Source of the DNA: Pirellula sp.
GTDB lineage: Bacteria; Planctomycetota; Planctomycetia; Pirellulales; Lacipirellulaceae
Direction: 5' to 3'
DNA length: 64,000 nt
Assembly: GCA_013822725.1 (NCBI GenBank)
Contig: PNKX01000011.1
Location: forward strand, 1-64,000
A model generated the notes under the pieces. The model was given only the letters and a program-made list of their open reading frames with translations. It ran no database searches and was not told the origin of the DNA. A program made the translations under genes and the position numbers. Below, piece after piece: positions 9,086-18,274 of the stretch (position 1 is its first letter; each line of letters begins with the position of its first letter).

Positions 9086-10162
9086 TCAATTCGCGATCGT
9101 TTGCCCATCGAAGCGACTGGCGTACCGGCGATGAGTTAGTTCATCGATGTCGTACGATAACACGCGCACCGAACCGTCGCAGAAGACGACATGCCATCCG
9201 CCGGGATGGGCGCTGCCGAATCCTTGGTAACTGAAGAAGCCGGGGGTATCAGGCAGCGGCGGCCATGTTTTGGAAGCGAAGCGGTGAGTATCCCAATCGA
9301 AGCCTTGGAAGTAGCCGTGATTGTCGCCGCCGTCGGCTGTACCGTCCGTTTCATACTCGTTCGAGTTCATGTACTTCTCGCCGACGAGATATGTGTTGCT
9401 CGCGCCGTCGCTGATCTGCTGCAGTTCGATCTGCGACCCGGAGAAATTGACGCCGCTTTGCGCCGTAAGAGGGGGGTACTTGCCGACGTCGCTTGCTCCG
9501 TAGGGCTTCAAGCCGACGGTAATCCATTCGAGGAGCATCGGAGCGTTGTCGCTTGGCCACTTATCGTCCTCAGTCGTCTCAGACGTATCGAGTCCTTCCA
9601 ATTGATGCGTGCAGCCTTTCACATTGTCGCCAGCGTTGGCGGCGTAGTCGCCGCGCGCCACTTTGGTCATCATATCGGAGTTGGTTGGCTTCCAACCCGC
9701 CGCCGATCCGAAGGCCAGGCTTTGAGCCGCTCGGCGCGAGGGACAGTTGAAGGTATCTACCGGCGCAATTTGCAACTTCACTGCATTGGCTTTTTGTTGA
9801 GCGGTGATCTTCGATCGATCGCCGTCGCTGGGGATTCGGTGAAGGCCTTGCTGCTCGATGTAGGGCAGGATCTGGTACATCCAACCGCCGGGTTGAGTTC
9901 TTCCAACGCCCATCTCCGCGTCGCCGACGTGCCAGGGACTCCAGCCTGAGCTGGGCAGGAACTTGTGCGTGCTTTCGTGGTTGAGAAAGCCGAGCCCGAT
10001 TTGCTTCAAATTGTTCGTACACTGGCTCCGCCGCGCCGACTCGCGCGCGGCCTGGACGGCTGGCAGCAGCAAGGCGACTAGCACCCCAATGATGGCGATC
10101 ACCACCAGGAGTTCGACAAGCGTGAATCCGCTCCGAAGCGCGTAAAAGCGATGCCGTCTCAT
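9086..10162 (-). CDS. DUF1559 type IV pilin-like protein
   Basis: A 358-residue protein whose N-terminus is a classic prepilin signal: short basic leader, then GFTLVELLVVIAIIGVLVAL and LPAVQAARESARR. This is cleaved after Gly in type II secretion and type IV pilin systems. The DUF1559 body follows, with the C-terminal H-x9-DG motif seen here as HPGGWHVVFCDGSVR. Planctomycetes carry dozens of such genes. They are thought to be surface or pseudopilus proteins, but individual functions are unknown. It is the upstream gene of a two-gene unit with the EF-hand lipoprotein. Start at ATG 10162 is clear from the leader. Confidence 0.95.
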   Translation of the reverse strand: MRRHRFYALRSGFTLVELLVVIAIIGVLVALLLPAVQAARESARRSQCTNNLKQIGLGFLNHESTHKFLPSSGWSPWHVGDAEMGVGRTQPGGWMYQILPYIEQQGLHRIPSDGDRSKITAQQKANAVKLQIAPVDTFNCPSRRAAQSLAFGSAAGWKPTNSDMMTKVARGDYAANAGDNVKGCTHQLEGLDTSETTEDDKWPSDNAPMLLEWITVGLKPYGASDVGKYPPLTAQSGVNFSGSQIELQQISDGASNTYLVGEKYMNSNEYETDGTADGGDNHGYFQGFDWDTHRFASKTWPPLPDTPGFFSYQGFGSAHPGGWHVVFCDGSVRVLSYDIDELTHRRYASRFDGQTIAN

Positions 10163-10256
10163 GGACGCCTCAAGTAAGATAAGATGGCCGAGAAGCCGCA
10201 GAAGAGCGGGGCGAGTCGGAATGCGTCTCGCCTCAGTCTTTACGTTCTAATCCCGT

Positions 10257-11213
10257 ATGAAACCCGCGTCAATTCTGCCAGACGATTGGCACAGCCAGGG
10301 CGACATTGCCGTGACGGCACTCCCACTTTTCGACATCTCTGCCGACGGCTTTTCTCTGCGGACCGCTCAGGCGAGCGACGCACAGGCCTGCCGCATGCTG
10401 CTGCCCGCGGTGAACGCCGAAGCCAGCTACGTCGTGGCCGTCGACGGCCGTCATGGTTTGGTCGTCGGCGCCGCGGCGGTCACCGCTGCCTGCCGCCAGT
10501 GGCCCGTCCCAGGGCCTGGCGCCATGCTTCATGTCATCCCGCCCTGCCGCCGCTTCGGCATCGGCTCCGCGCTATGCTCTGCATTGCTGGCAGCCGTCCG
10601 CCGCCAGGGAATGGGAGCGATCTACGCTGCGCGCCGCTCGCTTGACGAAGGCGAGGAGACGCTCGGCTGGCGACGCCTCGGATTTACTCCTTGCGAAACC
10701 GTGCAAGAACATCAGTTGCCGCTGGACAAGTTCGTACCCCGACTCGCACCGGTGATCGAGAGTTGCCGCCGCCTCGGCCGCATTCCGCCGGAAGCCCGCA
10801 TCGTGCCGCTCTACGCCGCCGATCGCGAGCAAGTGCTGCAGCTTCATCTCGACCATCTCGGCGGCGAGCGCGACTCGCTCGCGCAAAGAATCTCCGGCCG
10901 TGGGCCCGGCGCCTTTCATCCGCGCTACTCGCGCGTCTTGTACGTCGGCGAACAGCTGGTCGGCTGCCTGCTCGCCCATCGCGAGTCGTCGACCGTGGCG
11001 TCGGTCGACGCCAATATCGTCATTCCTGAGTTCCGCAACGGCTGGGCCAATTTATGGCTCAAGCTGGAAGCGACGCAGGGGGCGCTCGCGCTGGGGATCA
11101 CTTATTTTCATTTTACTTCGTTCGACCACTACGAAGATACGCGGAGCTTCACCGCCAAGCTGGGCGGCGTGGTGACGAAAACGATGGTCCTGATGCATCG
11201 TCGGCTGACGTAA
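10257..11213 (+). CDS. Tandem-domain GNAT N-acetyltransferase
   Basis: The 318-residue product contains two GNAT-like halves. The first (about 30-165) has the beta-4/alpha-3 acyl-CoA region around LHVIPPCRRFGIGSALCSAL, where RRFGIG matches the R/Q-x-x-G-x-G/A loop. The second half (about 180-318) has VASVDANIVIPEFRNGWANL and lacks a canonical CoA loop, so it may be degenerate or structural. The substrate cannot be read from sequence. It is divergent from the DUF1559 gene (94-bp gap) and convergent with the TPR gene (7-bp gap), so it is probably monocistronic. Confidence 0.75.
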   Translation: MKPASILPDDWHSQGDIAVTALPLFDISADGFSLRTAQASDAQACRMLLPAVNAEASYVVAVDGRHGLVVGAAAVTAACRQWPVPGPGAMLHVIPPCRRFGIGSALCSALLAAVRRQGMGAIYAARRSLDEGEETLGWRRLGFTPCETVQEHQLPLDKFVPRLAPVIESCRRLGRIPPEARIVPLYAADREQVLQLHLDHLGGERDSLAQRISGRGPGAFHPRYSRVLYVGEQLVGCLLAHRESSTVASVDANIVIPEFRNGWANLWLKLEATQGALALGITYFHFTSFDHYEDTRSFTAKLGGVVTKTMVLMHRRLT

Positions 11214-11220
11214 GCGGCGC

Positions 11221-12090
11221 CTATCCCCAAAAGTCTTCTTCGGCGTCACGAACCTGACGGCGTCGTTTCAGGGCCGCTCGGCCAAGTTGCCGATACTTCT
11301 CGGCCGCAGCGAGATCGCCTTCCGTAGTAGCAATCGTTGCGAGCCACCGATAAGGACCTGCCAACTGAGCGTTGAGCGCCGCGGCCGTCACCAGCGCAGC
11401 GGTCGCTTCCCGCGGGCGCTGGAGGCGCCACAGCGCCAACCCGAGTCGATAGTGCGCCGTTGTCATCTTGGGGTCCTGCTCAATCGCCTGCAGTGACCAA
11501 TCAATCGCCTCCGCCAGCTCCCCCCGCCGCAACGTGACGGCCGCCAACCCCGCCAAGGCTGTTGCATGCGGCCCCTGAACCTCCACCGCCCCGCGATAAG
11601 CAGTCTCGGCTGCCGCGAGATCTCCCAACCGAAATTCGACGTCGCCGATCAGCACGTCGGCCGCCGCCAGCGGCTGATGCAGCGCTTTCGCGTAGGCCGC
11701 ATGATCACGCGCCGCCTCCAGCGATCGCGCTCGCAGCGCCAGCCGGGCCCGCAGCAGCGCCAACTCGGCATGTTCGACGCCGTGGCTTTCCAGCCACTCC
11801 AGCCGCTCTCCAGCCGCCCGCCAGCGCCCCGTGCGAAAGTAGGCTCGCGCCAGCAACTGGTGCGGCGCAGACCAATCCGCCGCGGCGTCGATCATCGACT
11901 CCAGCGCCGCGATCGCCCCCGTCGCGTCGCCCGCTTTCAGCAGTTCCTCGGCGCTTGCCAGTTGCGCCCGCTGCGAGCGCTCAACGGCTGCCTGCCGCGT
12001 CGCTGCTTCCAGCGGATCTTCATACCCCAGGGCCACGAGATGTCGCACGGCCGTCGACTCAGCGGCGAAGTTCGCTTCGTTTTCAAGCAT
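11221..12090 (-). CDS. TPR repeat protein
   Basis: About 289 residues from ATG 12090; an upstream frame to 12147 would overlap the preceding gene. The protein is almost wholly helical, with tetratricopeptide repeats recognisable as the W/L-G-Y-A-P pattern: LLARAYFRTGRWRAAGE, ALLRARLALRARSLEAARD, DVEFRLGDLAAAETAYRGA, TLRRGELAEAIDWSLQAIEQ, and HYRLGLALWRLQRPREAT. There is no signal peptide. It is a protein-interaction scaffold of unknown partner. It follows the PEP-CTERM gene by 16 bases on the same strand and may be co-transcribed with it. Confidence 0.8.
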   Translation of the reverse strand: MLENEANFAAESTAVRHLVALGYEDPLEAATRQAAVERSQRAQLASAEELLKAGDATGAIAALESMIDAAADWSAPHQLLARAYFRTGRWRAAGERLEWLESHGVEHAELALLRARLALRARSLEAARDHAAYAKALHQPLAAADVLIGDVEFRLGDLAAAETAYRGAVEVQGPHATALAGLAAVTLRRGELAEAIDWSLQAIEQDPKMTTAHYRLGLALWRLQRPREATAALVTAAALNAQLAGPYRWLATIATTEGDLAAAEKYRQLGRAALKRRRQVRDAEEDFWG

Positions 12091-12106
12091 GCGAACCTCA
12101 ACCGCT

Positions 12107-13177
12107 CTAGGTCCGCCGCGTCCACCGTTGCGCGGCAAACCGACCAACCAACAGCAATCCGCCCAGTCCCCCGAGCAAGGCGGATCCCGGTTCCGGCACG
12201 ACCGCCGTGGCGACCTGACCAGCTACAGTCGCCGATCCAAAGCCACCCTTCCAGAGCGTCAGGTCCGGACCGTCGACGACGCCGTTGCCGTTGCCGTCGG
12301 CGCCGCTGAACGCCGTGACGGAGTTGCCGAATGTCCGCTGCCACAACAGGAAGTCGGCGCCGTCGATCTTGCCGTCGTCGTTGTAGTCGGCGCTCGGCGC
12401 GACGGGCCCAGTATCACCGGCAACGATATCAAGGCCTGGCTCGGTCTCATATCCCCAACCGACGACAGCGCCGGTCGCGTCCGCTTCGTTGTCGATGCGA
12501 ATGCCGATCCACCCGTAGTTGATCAGGTCGGCGCCGTTGAGTTCCATCTTCACGCCCAGGTAACGCACCTCGCCGCCCAATCCCAGGAAATTAGGACCGT
12601 TGGTGGGAAGGGTCACTTTTTCAGGGGGCAGGCCGCCCACGACCTGGTCAATCTGCGTTTGGTCTTCATCAATCAAACGATTAGCTCGAATCGTGGTCCC
12701 GCCGCCAAAAAAATTGTCGCCTTCTTGCCAATCAAATGTAGAAGACGCGCCGATCAACGTGCCATTCGTCAATGCGGCTGGATACGATCCCCCCGAGCCT
12801 TCGATGACATAGGACGAAACTCCGCCATCGTTCGCCGCCCCAATGCCAGGCGCGAAGGTGGCGAAGCCGTCAATAGGAAGCGGATTCTCAGCGCTGCTGA
12901 CGTCATTCTTGTCGATCTGCAAATAGTCGAGATTGCTGCCGTTGAGGTTGTAGCGATCGTGATCGATCTGGAAATCAATTTGCCCGTCGCTGTTGAAGTC
13001 GACGCTGACTTCCCCGTTGATGCCAAACGGCTGCACCGCCGTACTGCCGACGACGGCGCCTTCCGCCTCAGAACTGAGCAAGGCGACTCCGCCTGCCGTC
13101 GCTAGGTAGGCGGCGAGTCGAGCCTCCATGTTGCTCGGCGATCGCTTCGGCGTCGCATCGGAAACTTTCTCGTTCAT
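12107..13177 (-). CDS. PEP-CTERM protein with dockerin-like segment (pair 1, long member)
   Basis: Start set at ATG 13177, because the paralogue immediately upstream begins with the same N-terminal pattern (Met, about 20 polar residues, then RLAAYLA); the frame extends to 13246. The 356-residue protein shares most of its body with the 13253-14110 gene: AVQPFGINGEVSVDFNSDGQ, DYLQIDKNDV, TIRANRLIDEDQTQIDQV and YGWIGIRIDNEADATGAVVG. Unlike that gene it carries, between body and sorting tail, a dockerin-like pair YNDDGKIDGADFLLWQR and DGNGNGVVDGPDLTLWK. The tail is VPEPGS, hydrophobic stretch, then Arg-rich end. It is probably exported and surface-sorted. Function unknown. Confidence 0.85.
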   Translation of the reverse strand: MNEKVSDATPKRSPSNMEARLAAYLATAGGVALLSSEAEGAVVGSTAVQPFGINGEVSVDFNSDGQIDFQIDHDRYNLNGSNLDYLQIDKNDVSSAENPLPIDGFATFAPGIGAANDGGVSSYVIEGSGGSYPAALTNGTLIGASSTFDWQEGDNFFGGGTTIRANRLIDEDQTQIDQVVGGLPPEKVTLPTNGPNFLGLGGEVRYLGVKMELNGADLINYGWIGIRIDNEADATGAVVGWGYETEPGLDIVAGDTGPVAPSADYNDDGKIDGADFLLWQRTFGNSVTAFSGADGNGNGVVDGPDLTLWKGGFGSATVAGQVATAVVPEPGSALLGGLGGLLLVGRFAAQRWTRRT

Positions 13178-13252
13178 GATCAGACTTTCATCCATTCGAA
13201 GAGTTACAAGCCGAACGGCCACCTTGATTTGAAAAGCGTCAGGCACAGCAGA

Positions 13253-14110
13253 TCAGGCGGGTCTTAGCCGCCGGCGGGCGGCGGCGCCAATCAACGCCAA
13301 ACCACCCAGTGCGGCGAGCAACGCCGAACCTGGTTCGGGCACCACGCCGGCGTTCACTGGCGCGCCAGGAATCGTTTCGTAGGCGTAACCGACGACGGCG
13401 CCAGTAGCGTCGGCCTGATTGTCGATACGGATGCCGACCCAGCCGTAGTTGTATGCGGCCGAGCCGTTGAGCTTCATGCGAAGACCCAGGTAATCAACAT
13501 CGCCCACGACGCTGCCGAAGTTCGGCCCATTGGTCGGAATCTGAACTTGCGCGGCCGTGCGACCGCCGAGAACCTGATCGATCTGGGTCGCATCCTCATC
13601 CATCATTCGATTGGCGCGAATCCACTTGCCGGTGCCGTTGAAATTATTCCCTTCCTGAAAATCGAAGAACGACGCCGGGCCAACGACGTCGTTGAGGTTC
13701 AACGCGGAAGGATAGGAACCCTGCGCTTGCGCCACATATCCTGCGGCAGCTGCGTCGTTGGCTACCGTCGCACCTAGCGGAAAGGTTTCGGTCCCCGCCG
13801 GCATCACCAGCGGATTGGCGGCGCCGTTGACGTCATTCTTATCGATCTGCAGATAGTCGAGGACGCTCCCGTTGGCGTCGACCCGATCGTGATCTACTTG
13901 GAAATCAATCTGCCCGTCGTTGTTGAAGTCGATGTTGACTTCCTGATTGACGCCGAAGGGCTGCACCGCGGCATTGCCGACGACGGCCGCTTCGGCGTCG
14001 GCGGCGAGTCCGACGCCTGCGCCGACAGCCGCCAGATACGCAGCCAAACGTCCTTCATTGATCAAACTGTTGCTGCGCTGCGAAGAGACTTGCGGAAGTT
14101 CTGCGTTCAT
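13253..14110 (-). CDS. PEP-CTERM protein (pair 1, short member)
   Basis: A 285-residue protein and tandem paralogue of the gene just downstream, 75 bases away. The N-terminus has NEGRLAAYLAAVGAGVGLAADAEA as an unusual signal-like region. The body has calcium-loop-like DFNNDGQIDFQVDHDRV and ends in the PEP-CTERM tail VVPEPGSALLAALGGLALIG followed by RRRLRPA. It lacks the dockerin-like segment of its neighbour; the body joins the sorting tail through PGAPVNAG. The PEP-CTERM tail predicts recognition by an exosortase, none of which is encoded in the window. Biological role unknown. Confidence 0.87.
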   Translation of the reverse strand: MNAELPQVSSQRSNSLINEGRLAAYLAAVGAGVGLAADAEAAVVGNAAVQPFGVNQEVNIDFNNDGQIDFQVDHDRVDANGSVLDYLQIDKNDVNGAANPLVMPAGTETFPLGATVANDAAAAGYVAQAQGSYPSALNLNDVVGPASFFDFQEGNNFNGTGKWIRANRMMDEDATQIDQVLGGRTAAQVQIPTNGPNFGSVVGDVDYLGLRMKLNGSAAYNYGWVGIRIDNQADATGAVVGYAYETIPGAPVNAGVVPEPGSALLAALGGLALIGAAARRRLRPA

Positions 14111-14751
14111 GAGCTGTACCTCTCGATGAGTGCTAGTCGCGCAACGGAAACGTTGGCGCTACTTCAAATAACGACGTCGCACTGAACGGGGGAGTTCGAG
14201 TACGCAATCCGACTTAGGAGAAAAGAAATGCTGCCCTGCTGCCGGCCGGGGAATGAGTCGATTGCTATTGATTCGAGGAGAAAGTGCGCGGCCGCAACAA
14301 AAATTCAGAATGGCCTCCCGCTCCTCAAAAGTCAAACCGAATGCGGTCGAGCCGCTCCGACGGCGAATTCTCACAAAGACTATGCGACAAATCGTAACAG
14401 TCCTCTGCAAGAACCGTCAGTCGTTGAAGGGCAACTAAACTCAATGACGACGATCGACTTTCGATGAAGGCGTTATGCTGATTGAGCCGCGTGTGCGCGA
14501 TAAGTCTGCGATGCATCCCTATCCATGTACGTATTCGATAACAGGGAGTAACGGCTGCAGCAAGAAATGGCAACCGTTCAGGTATCGAATAAACGACCTC
14601 GCAGTCGGCCACCGCTGAAATCAGCCGCGGTAATGCAGAAAAGAGCCGTTCCTAACAATTCTCGCTGACTACTACGCCAATTGCAAACGAGCGGCGAACG
14701 CTATTCTGCCCCTGATAAAGACGTCTACCCATCGCCAGGCATATTCAGCCT
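14111..14751. other. 640-bp gap with no recognised feature
   Basis: This lies between the start of a PEP-CTERM gene and the stop of the amidohydrolase gene, both on the minus strand. Short overlapping frames on both strands have no protein-like composition. It should hold the promoter of the PEP-CTERM pair and the end of the fucose operon transcript, but no convincing promoter or terminator was identified. Confidence 0.4.
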
Positions 14752-15597
14752 TCAACCCTGTTCTTCACAGGCATACAGCCGTGCGGCGGTTCCAGTGGTG
14801 ACTGCATTTCGGACAGATTCCGGATAGCCGGCCAACCAGTCGTTTAGGACGCCCATCCATACTCCAAAGGATGTGCGCAGGTTCAACACCGGCCAGTCGG
14901 AACCGATCATGAGTCGGTTAGCGCCAAAGATGTCAAGCACTGTTTCAAAGCAAGGGCGCATCAGGTCGACGTCCCAGTCGCTTACCGGGTCGCGCAGCTC
15001 AGTGACGAGGCCGGAAAGTTTGCAGGCGACGTGCGGGCGGCGTGCGAGTTCCGTTAACTGACGACGCCACTCCGCAGGCGGCCGCGGACCGTAGATTGGC
15101 GGTTTGGCGCAGTGATCGAGGATGAACTGCTGGTCGGGATGCTGATCGACGAAGGCGGTCGCCGCTGGGAGTTGATTGGCGAAGATCAGCAAGTCGTAGG
15201 TGAGTCCGCGTCGCGTCAACTCGCGGACGCCATGGTGGAAGGAGTCGTTCGTGAAGAACTGCTCATCGGGCGCGCCCTGGCAGATCTCGCGAACCCCTTT
15301 GAACTTTGGATGCTGCGCGTAGCGATCGAGATCGACTCCGACAGTTGGCGATTTCAAGTCGATCCAGCCAACGACGCCCAGGATGAACTGGTGCGCTTCG
15401 GCGGCCTTCAAGAGGAAGTCCGTTTCCTGCAGCGATGTTCTGGCTTGCACGCTAATGGCGCCGCTGACGCCGGCGGCGCGCATTTCTCTCTGCAGGTCGT
15501 CGGGGCCGAAGTCTCGACGGAGCGCTGCCATCTCCGGAGTGATCCAGGAAAACTCCGCTTCGTCAAATCGCCAGAAGTGGTGATGGGCGTCAATCAC
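14752..15597 (-). CDS. L-fuconolactonase-like amidohydrolase
   Basis: A 281-residue metal-dependent hydrolase of the amidohydrolase superfamily (COG3618 type). It begins with the metal-binding IDAHHHFW and ends with the conserved RLMIGSDWPVLNL, where the Asp is the usual metal/base ligand. Central family stretches are VGWIDLKSPTV, GVREICQG, FILDHCAKP (His ligand), and ACKLSGLVTE. Relatives hydrolyse sugar lactones such as L-fuconolactone and L-rhamnonolactone. As the last gene of the operon with L-fuconate dehydratase, it most likely opens L-fucono-lactone to L-fuconate. It is 36 bases after the sugar-binding protein gene. Substrate assignment is inferred from context. Confidence 0.85.
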   Translation of the reverse strand: MIDAHHHFWRFDEAEFSWITPEMAALRRDFGPDDLQREMRAAGVSGAISVQARTSLQETDFLLKAAEAHQFILGVVGWIDLKSPTVGVDLDRYAQHPKFKGVREICQGAPDEQFFTNDSFHHGVRELTRRGLTYDLLIFANQLPAATAFVDQHPDQQFILDHCAKPPIYGPRPPAEWRRQLTELARRPHVACKLSGLVTELRDPVSDWDVDLMRPCFETVLDIFGANRLMIGSDWPVLNLRTSFGVWMGVLNDWLAGYPESVRNAVTTGTAARLYACEEQG

Positions 15598-15633
15598 CTG
15601 AAGCCGCCGCCAGTGATGCCTACCGTTTGCATC

Positions 15634-16620
15634 CTATCGATAACCTTCTTCGCAAAGTTGCTTGACTTGTTTAACGTTTTCTCGATCAATCACCCCGGCC
15701 CCGGCGTCGAGCGATGCCGGGGACAAGCCATAGCGAAGGTTGAGCACAAGCTGCATCACTGGATAAAAGCCCTGGGCGTATGGCTGTTGATCGAGCGTGA
15801 AACGAATGTGGCCAGCTTCGATCAGCTGCAGCGTCTTCGGCGACATGTCGAAACCAGCGGCCCAATACTCTCGGCTGGAGAAGTCGGCCTCCAACGCGCG
15901 GCCGGCAGCCTCCGTATCCGCTTGGCCGGAGCTGAGGATAACGCGAATTTCCGGGTGCTGACGGAGCGCATCGGCGACAATCTTCGCGCCGGCAACGGCG
16001 TCGTTGCCGGTGATGACAGTGGTCCAAGTGACGCCCTTCGACTTCAACTCTTCCTGAATCCCGCGGCTGCGCTCATCGAGGGCCGAAACCCCCTCGTCAT
16101 GCTTGGTCATCAGGACGTTAGCCCCTTGCGGAATCTCCGACAGGGCGAGCGCCGCCAACTTTTTCCCAGCTGCTTCGAACTGCTGGCTGACCGAGGCCAG
16201 TCGCGCATTGGGCGTGGCGTGATCGTCGATATTGAAGCTGACGACCGGCACCCCCTTCGCGATGGCTTCAGCGACGACTTCGTCGAAGGCTTCGGCATCG
16301 ATGATATTCAGCGCAATCCCGTCATAGCCGTCGGCCACGGCCTGGCGAACCATTCCAATCTGGGCGGGAACGTCGACGCCAGGCGTGCCGAGAAAGTCGC
16401 ACTCGACGTTCATCGCCGCGGCGGCGTCCCGCATGCCCTGCTTAACCGGGTCGAAGAACTTTTGGTCTACGGCGCAGGTGATGAACGCCAATCGGAGCGG
16501 CTTGGCGCTGACGCTTCTGTTGGCCGAATTAGCTGGCGTTTCAGCGAATGCCGGCTTTTCGCCCAATGGCGCCGCCGCTAAAGCGATGACCACGAGCGTA
16601 TGAATGCTGAATATTCGCAT
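15634..16620 (-). CDS. Periplasmic sugar-binding protein (Peripla_BP_4 type), no ABC partner
   Basis: A 328-residue protein with a Sec signal (about 1-26, ending PAFAET) and the two-lobed fold of type I sugar-binding proteins. Features include LRLAFITCAVDQKFFDPVKQG, VRQAVADGYDGIALNIID, GVPVVSFNIDDHA, and YWAAGFDMSPKTLQLIEAG, with the hinge-proximal FTLDQQPYAQGFYPVMQL. Such proteins normally feed an RbsAC-like ABC importer, but no ATPase or permease gene lies nearby; the neighbour is a sodium:solute symporter 16 bases upstream. It could deliver fucose to a distant importer, serve a sensor, or work with the symporter. Ligand inferred from operon context. Confidence 0.87.
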   Translation of the reverse strand: MRIFSIHTLVVIALAAAPLGEKPAFAETPANSANRSVSAKPLRLAFITCAVDQKFFDPVKQGMRDAAAAMNVECDFLGTPGVDVPAQIGMVRQAVADGYDGIALNIIDAEAFDEVVAEAIAKGVPVVSFNIDDHATPNARLASVSQQFEAAGKKLAALALSEIPQGANVLMTKHDEGVSALDERSRGIQEELKSKGVTWTTVITGNDAVAGAKIVADALRQHPEIRVILSSGQADTEAAGRALEADFSSREYWAAGFDMSPKTLQLIEAGHIRFTLDQQPYAQGFYPVMQLVLNLRYGLSPASLDAGAGVIDRENVKQVKQLCEEGYR

Positions 16621-16636
16621 GGGAATTTTTTGCGGA

Positions 16637-18265
16637 CTACGCGAGAAGAATGTAAACCACCGCTAACCAGGCTGCGAGGAGAGCCGTCAGCCATTTGTAG
16701 TTCATCATCCCTGACCAGCCGCGAAATTCCAACGGCTCCCATGGCGTTCTCCAAACGAGTCGCTCGCTCTCGATAGTATGAACTTGTGGCCGAGCCAGCG
16801 AGACGCTCACCATGATGGCGGTGCAGAACACGAACAATAATACGCCGACGAGCAGGAAGTCGATGCGCTCCGTTTTCAACAGGTCAGTCCACCATGCCAC
16901 CTGGAACTTTTCCAGCATGAACAGGGTCACGCCGGCAAGCGAACCGAGCGTCAACGTCGCGAACGAAGCGGCCGCGGAGGCGCGCCGCCAAAAGACGCCG
17001 AAGAGGAACACGCAGGTGATCGGAGGCGCCAGGTAGGTGATCATCGCATTGATCGATTGAAAGATGCCTTCGGGATTCAGCGTCAGTGACCAACCGATGG
17101 CGAGCAACAACGCGATGAACGACGACCAGCGCCCGACGGAGACGAGCGCTCGGTCGCTGGTCTGCGGGCGCCAGCGTTGTAGCATATCGTAACTGATCAG
17201 CGTGCCGATTGAATTGAGAGCGCCCGAAACAGTCGACATCACGGCGGCGAGCAACGCGGCCCCCATCAATCCTTTGACGCCGACTGGCAGCAGCTCTCGC
17301 ACCAGCACCGCGTAGGTCTGTTCGGTGTGGGCAAGCTTCTCCGGGGAGATCGCCCCCTGTTGGACCAACGAGTAGCACGCTATGCCGGGAAGCACGAAGA
17401 TAAACAGCGGCAGAATCTTGATGAACCCCGCGAAGAGCGAGCCGACGCGGGCGTGATTTTCATCCTTCGCTCCGAGCACGCGCTGCACAATTGTTTGGTC
17501 GGTGCACCAGTACCAGATGCCGATGACCGGGTAGCCGAGGGCGAGCGAATACCACGGCAGGCCGCCGGGATCGTCGGCGCCTCGAATTAATGAGAGATGC
17601 ATCGGTGGAGCGTGCGCAACGATTCCTTCCCATCCCCCCGCCTTCACCCAGGCAACGGCACTGATGAGGATCGCTCCCGCCAGCAACACGAGCGTTTGCA
17701 GCGACTCGGTCACCACGACGGCAGTCAACCCGCCGAGGATTGTATAGAGCCCCGTCAGCAGTGCGATGGCGACGACGCTCCAGACGAGAGAGATGTCGAC
17801 GCCGATGATGCCGTTCATTACGACGGCGCCTGTATAGAGCGAGAAGCCGATATGCACGAACACGGCGGAAACGACGGAGACGATCGCCAACACGTCGCGC
17901 GAGGGCCGCGAATAGCGCTTCTCAAGAAAATCGGGCAGCGTCACGACTCGCGAGCGAATGTAGAGGGGCGCGAAGAAGTTAGCGAGCAAAATCAGCGTGA
18001 AGCCGGCCAGCAATTCGAAGTTGCCCATCAACAGGCCCGACTTGTAGCCGGCCTCGGCGAGGCCGACGACGTGAACGGTCGAGATGTTCGTCGCGAAGAG
18101 CGCCATGCCGATGACAGGCCAACGGAGCGTTCCGCCGGCGAGGAAGTACTCGCTCGCTTCTCCCGCACCGTTGCCGTCGCTCGGTTTGCGCAGGCTCGAC
18201 CAACAGCCGATCGCGACGACGGCAATCAGGTAGATCGCGACGATGACAAGATCGATCGAACCCAT
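16637..18265 (-). CDS. Sodium:solute symporter, likely for fucose or related sugar
   Basis: A 542-residue polytopic membrane protein of the SSS family (SGLT type). Typical segments are VIVAIYLIAVVAIGCW at the N-terminus, the EYFLAGGTLRWPVIGMALFATNIS signature region, PVIGIWYWCTDQTIVQRVLGAKD, and MGAALLAAVMSTVSGALNSIGTL. There are about 14-15 membrane spans, including a short C-terminal one. The open frame extends to a TTG at 18274, directly after the dehydratase stop, but ATG 18265 is more plausible. It is third in the operon after the SDR and dehydratase genes, so it most likely imports L-fucose or a degradation product. Substrate not provable from sequence. Confidence 0.9.
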   Translation of the reverse strand: MGSIDLVIVAIYLIAVVAIGCWSSLRKPSDGNGAGEASEYFLAGGTLRWPVIGMALFATNISTVHVVGLAEAGYKSGLLMGNFELLAGFTLILLANFFAPLYIRSRVVTLPDFLEKRYSRPSRDVLAIVSVVSAVFVHIGFSLYTGAVVMNGIIGVDISLVWSVVAIALLTGLYTILGGLTAVVVTESLQTLVLLAGAILISAVAWVKAGGWEGIVAHAPPMHLSLIRGADDPGGLPWYSLALGYPVIGIWYWCTDQTIVQRVLGAKDENHARVGSLFAGFIKILPLFIFVLPGIACYSLVQQGAISPEKLAHTEQTYAVLVRELLPVGVKGLMGAALLAAVMSTVSGALNSIGTLISYDMLQRWRPQTSDRALVSVGRWSSFIALLLAIGWSLTLNPEGIFQSINAMITYLAPPITCVFLFGVFWRRASAAASFATLTLGSLAGVTLFMLEKFQVAWWTDLLKTERIDFLLVGVLLFVFCTAIMVSVSLARPQVHTIESERLVWRTPWEPLEFRGWSGMMNYKWLTALLAAWLAVVYILLA

Positions 18266-18274
18266 AAATGCCAA

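Noticed and set aside
15112..16581. 489-codon plus-strand frame over the sugar-binding protein and lactonase genes
   Set aside because: It is antisense to two strongly conserved genes and has no recognisable domain. Long antisense frames are expected at this GC content.
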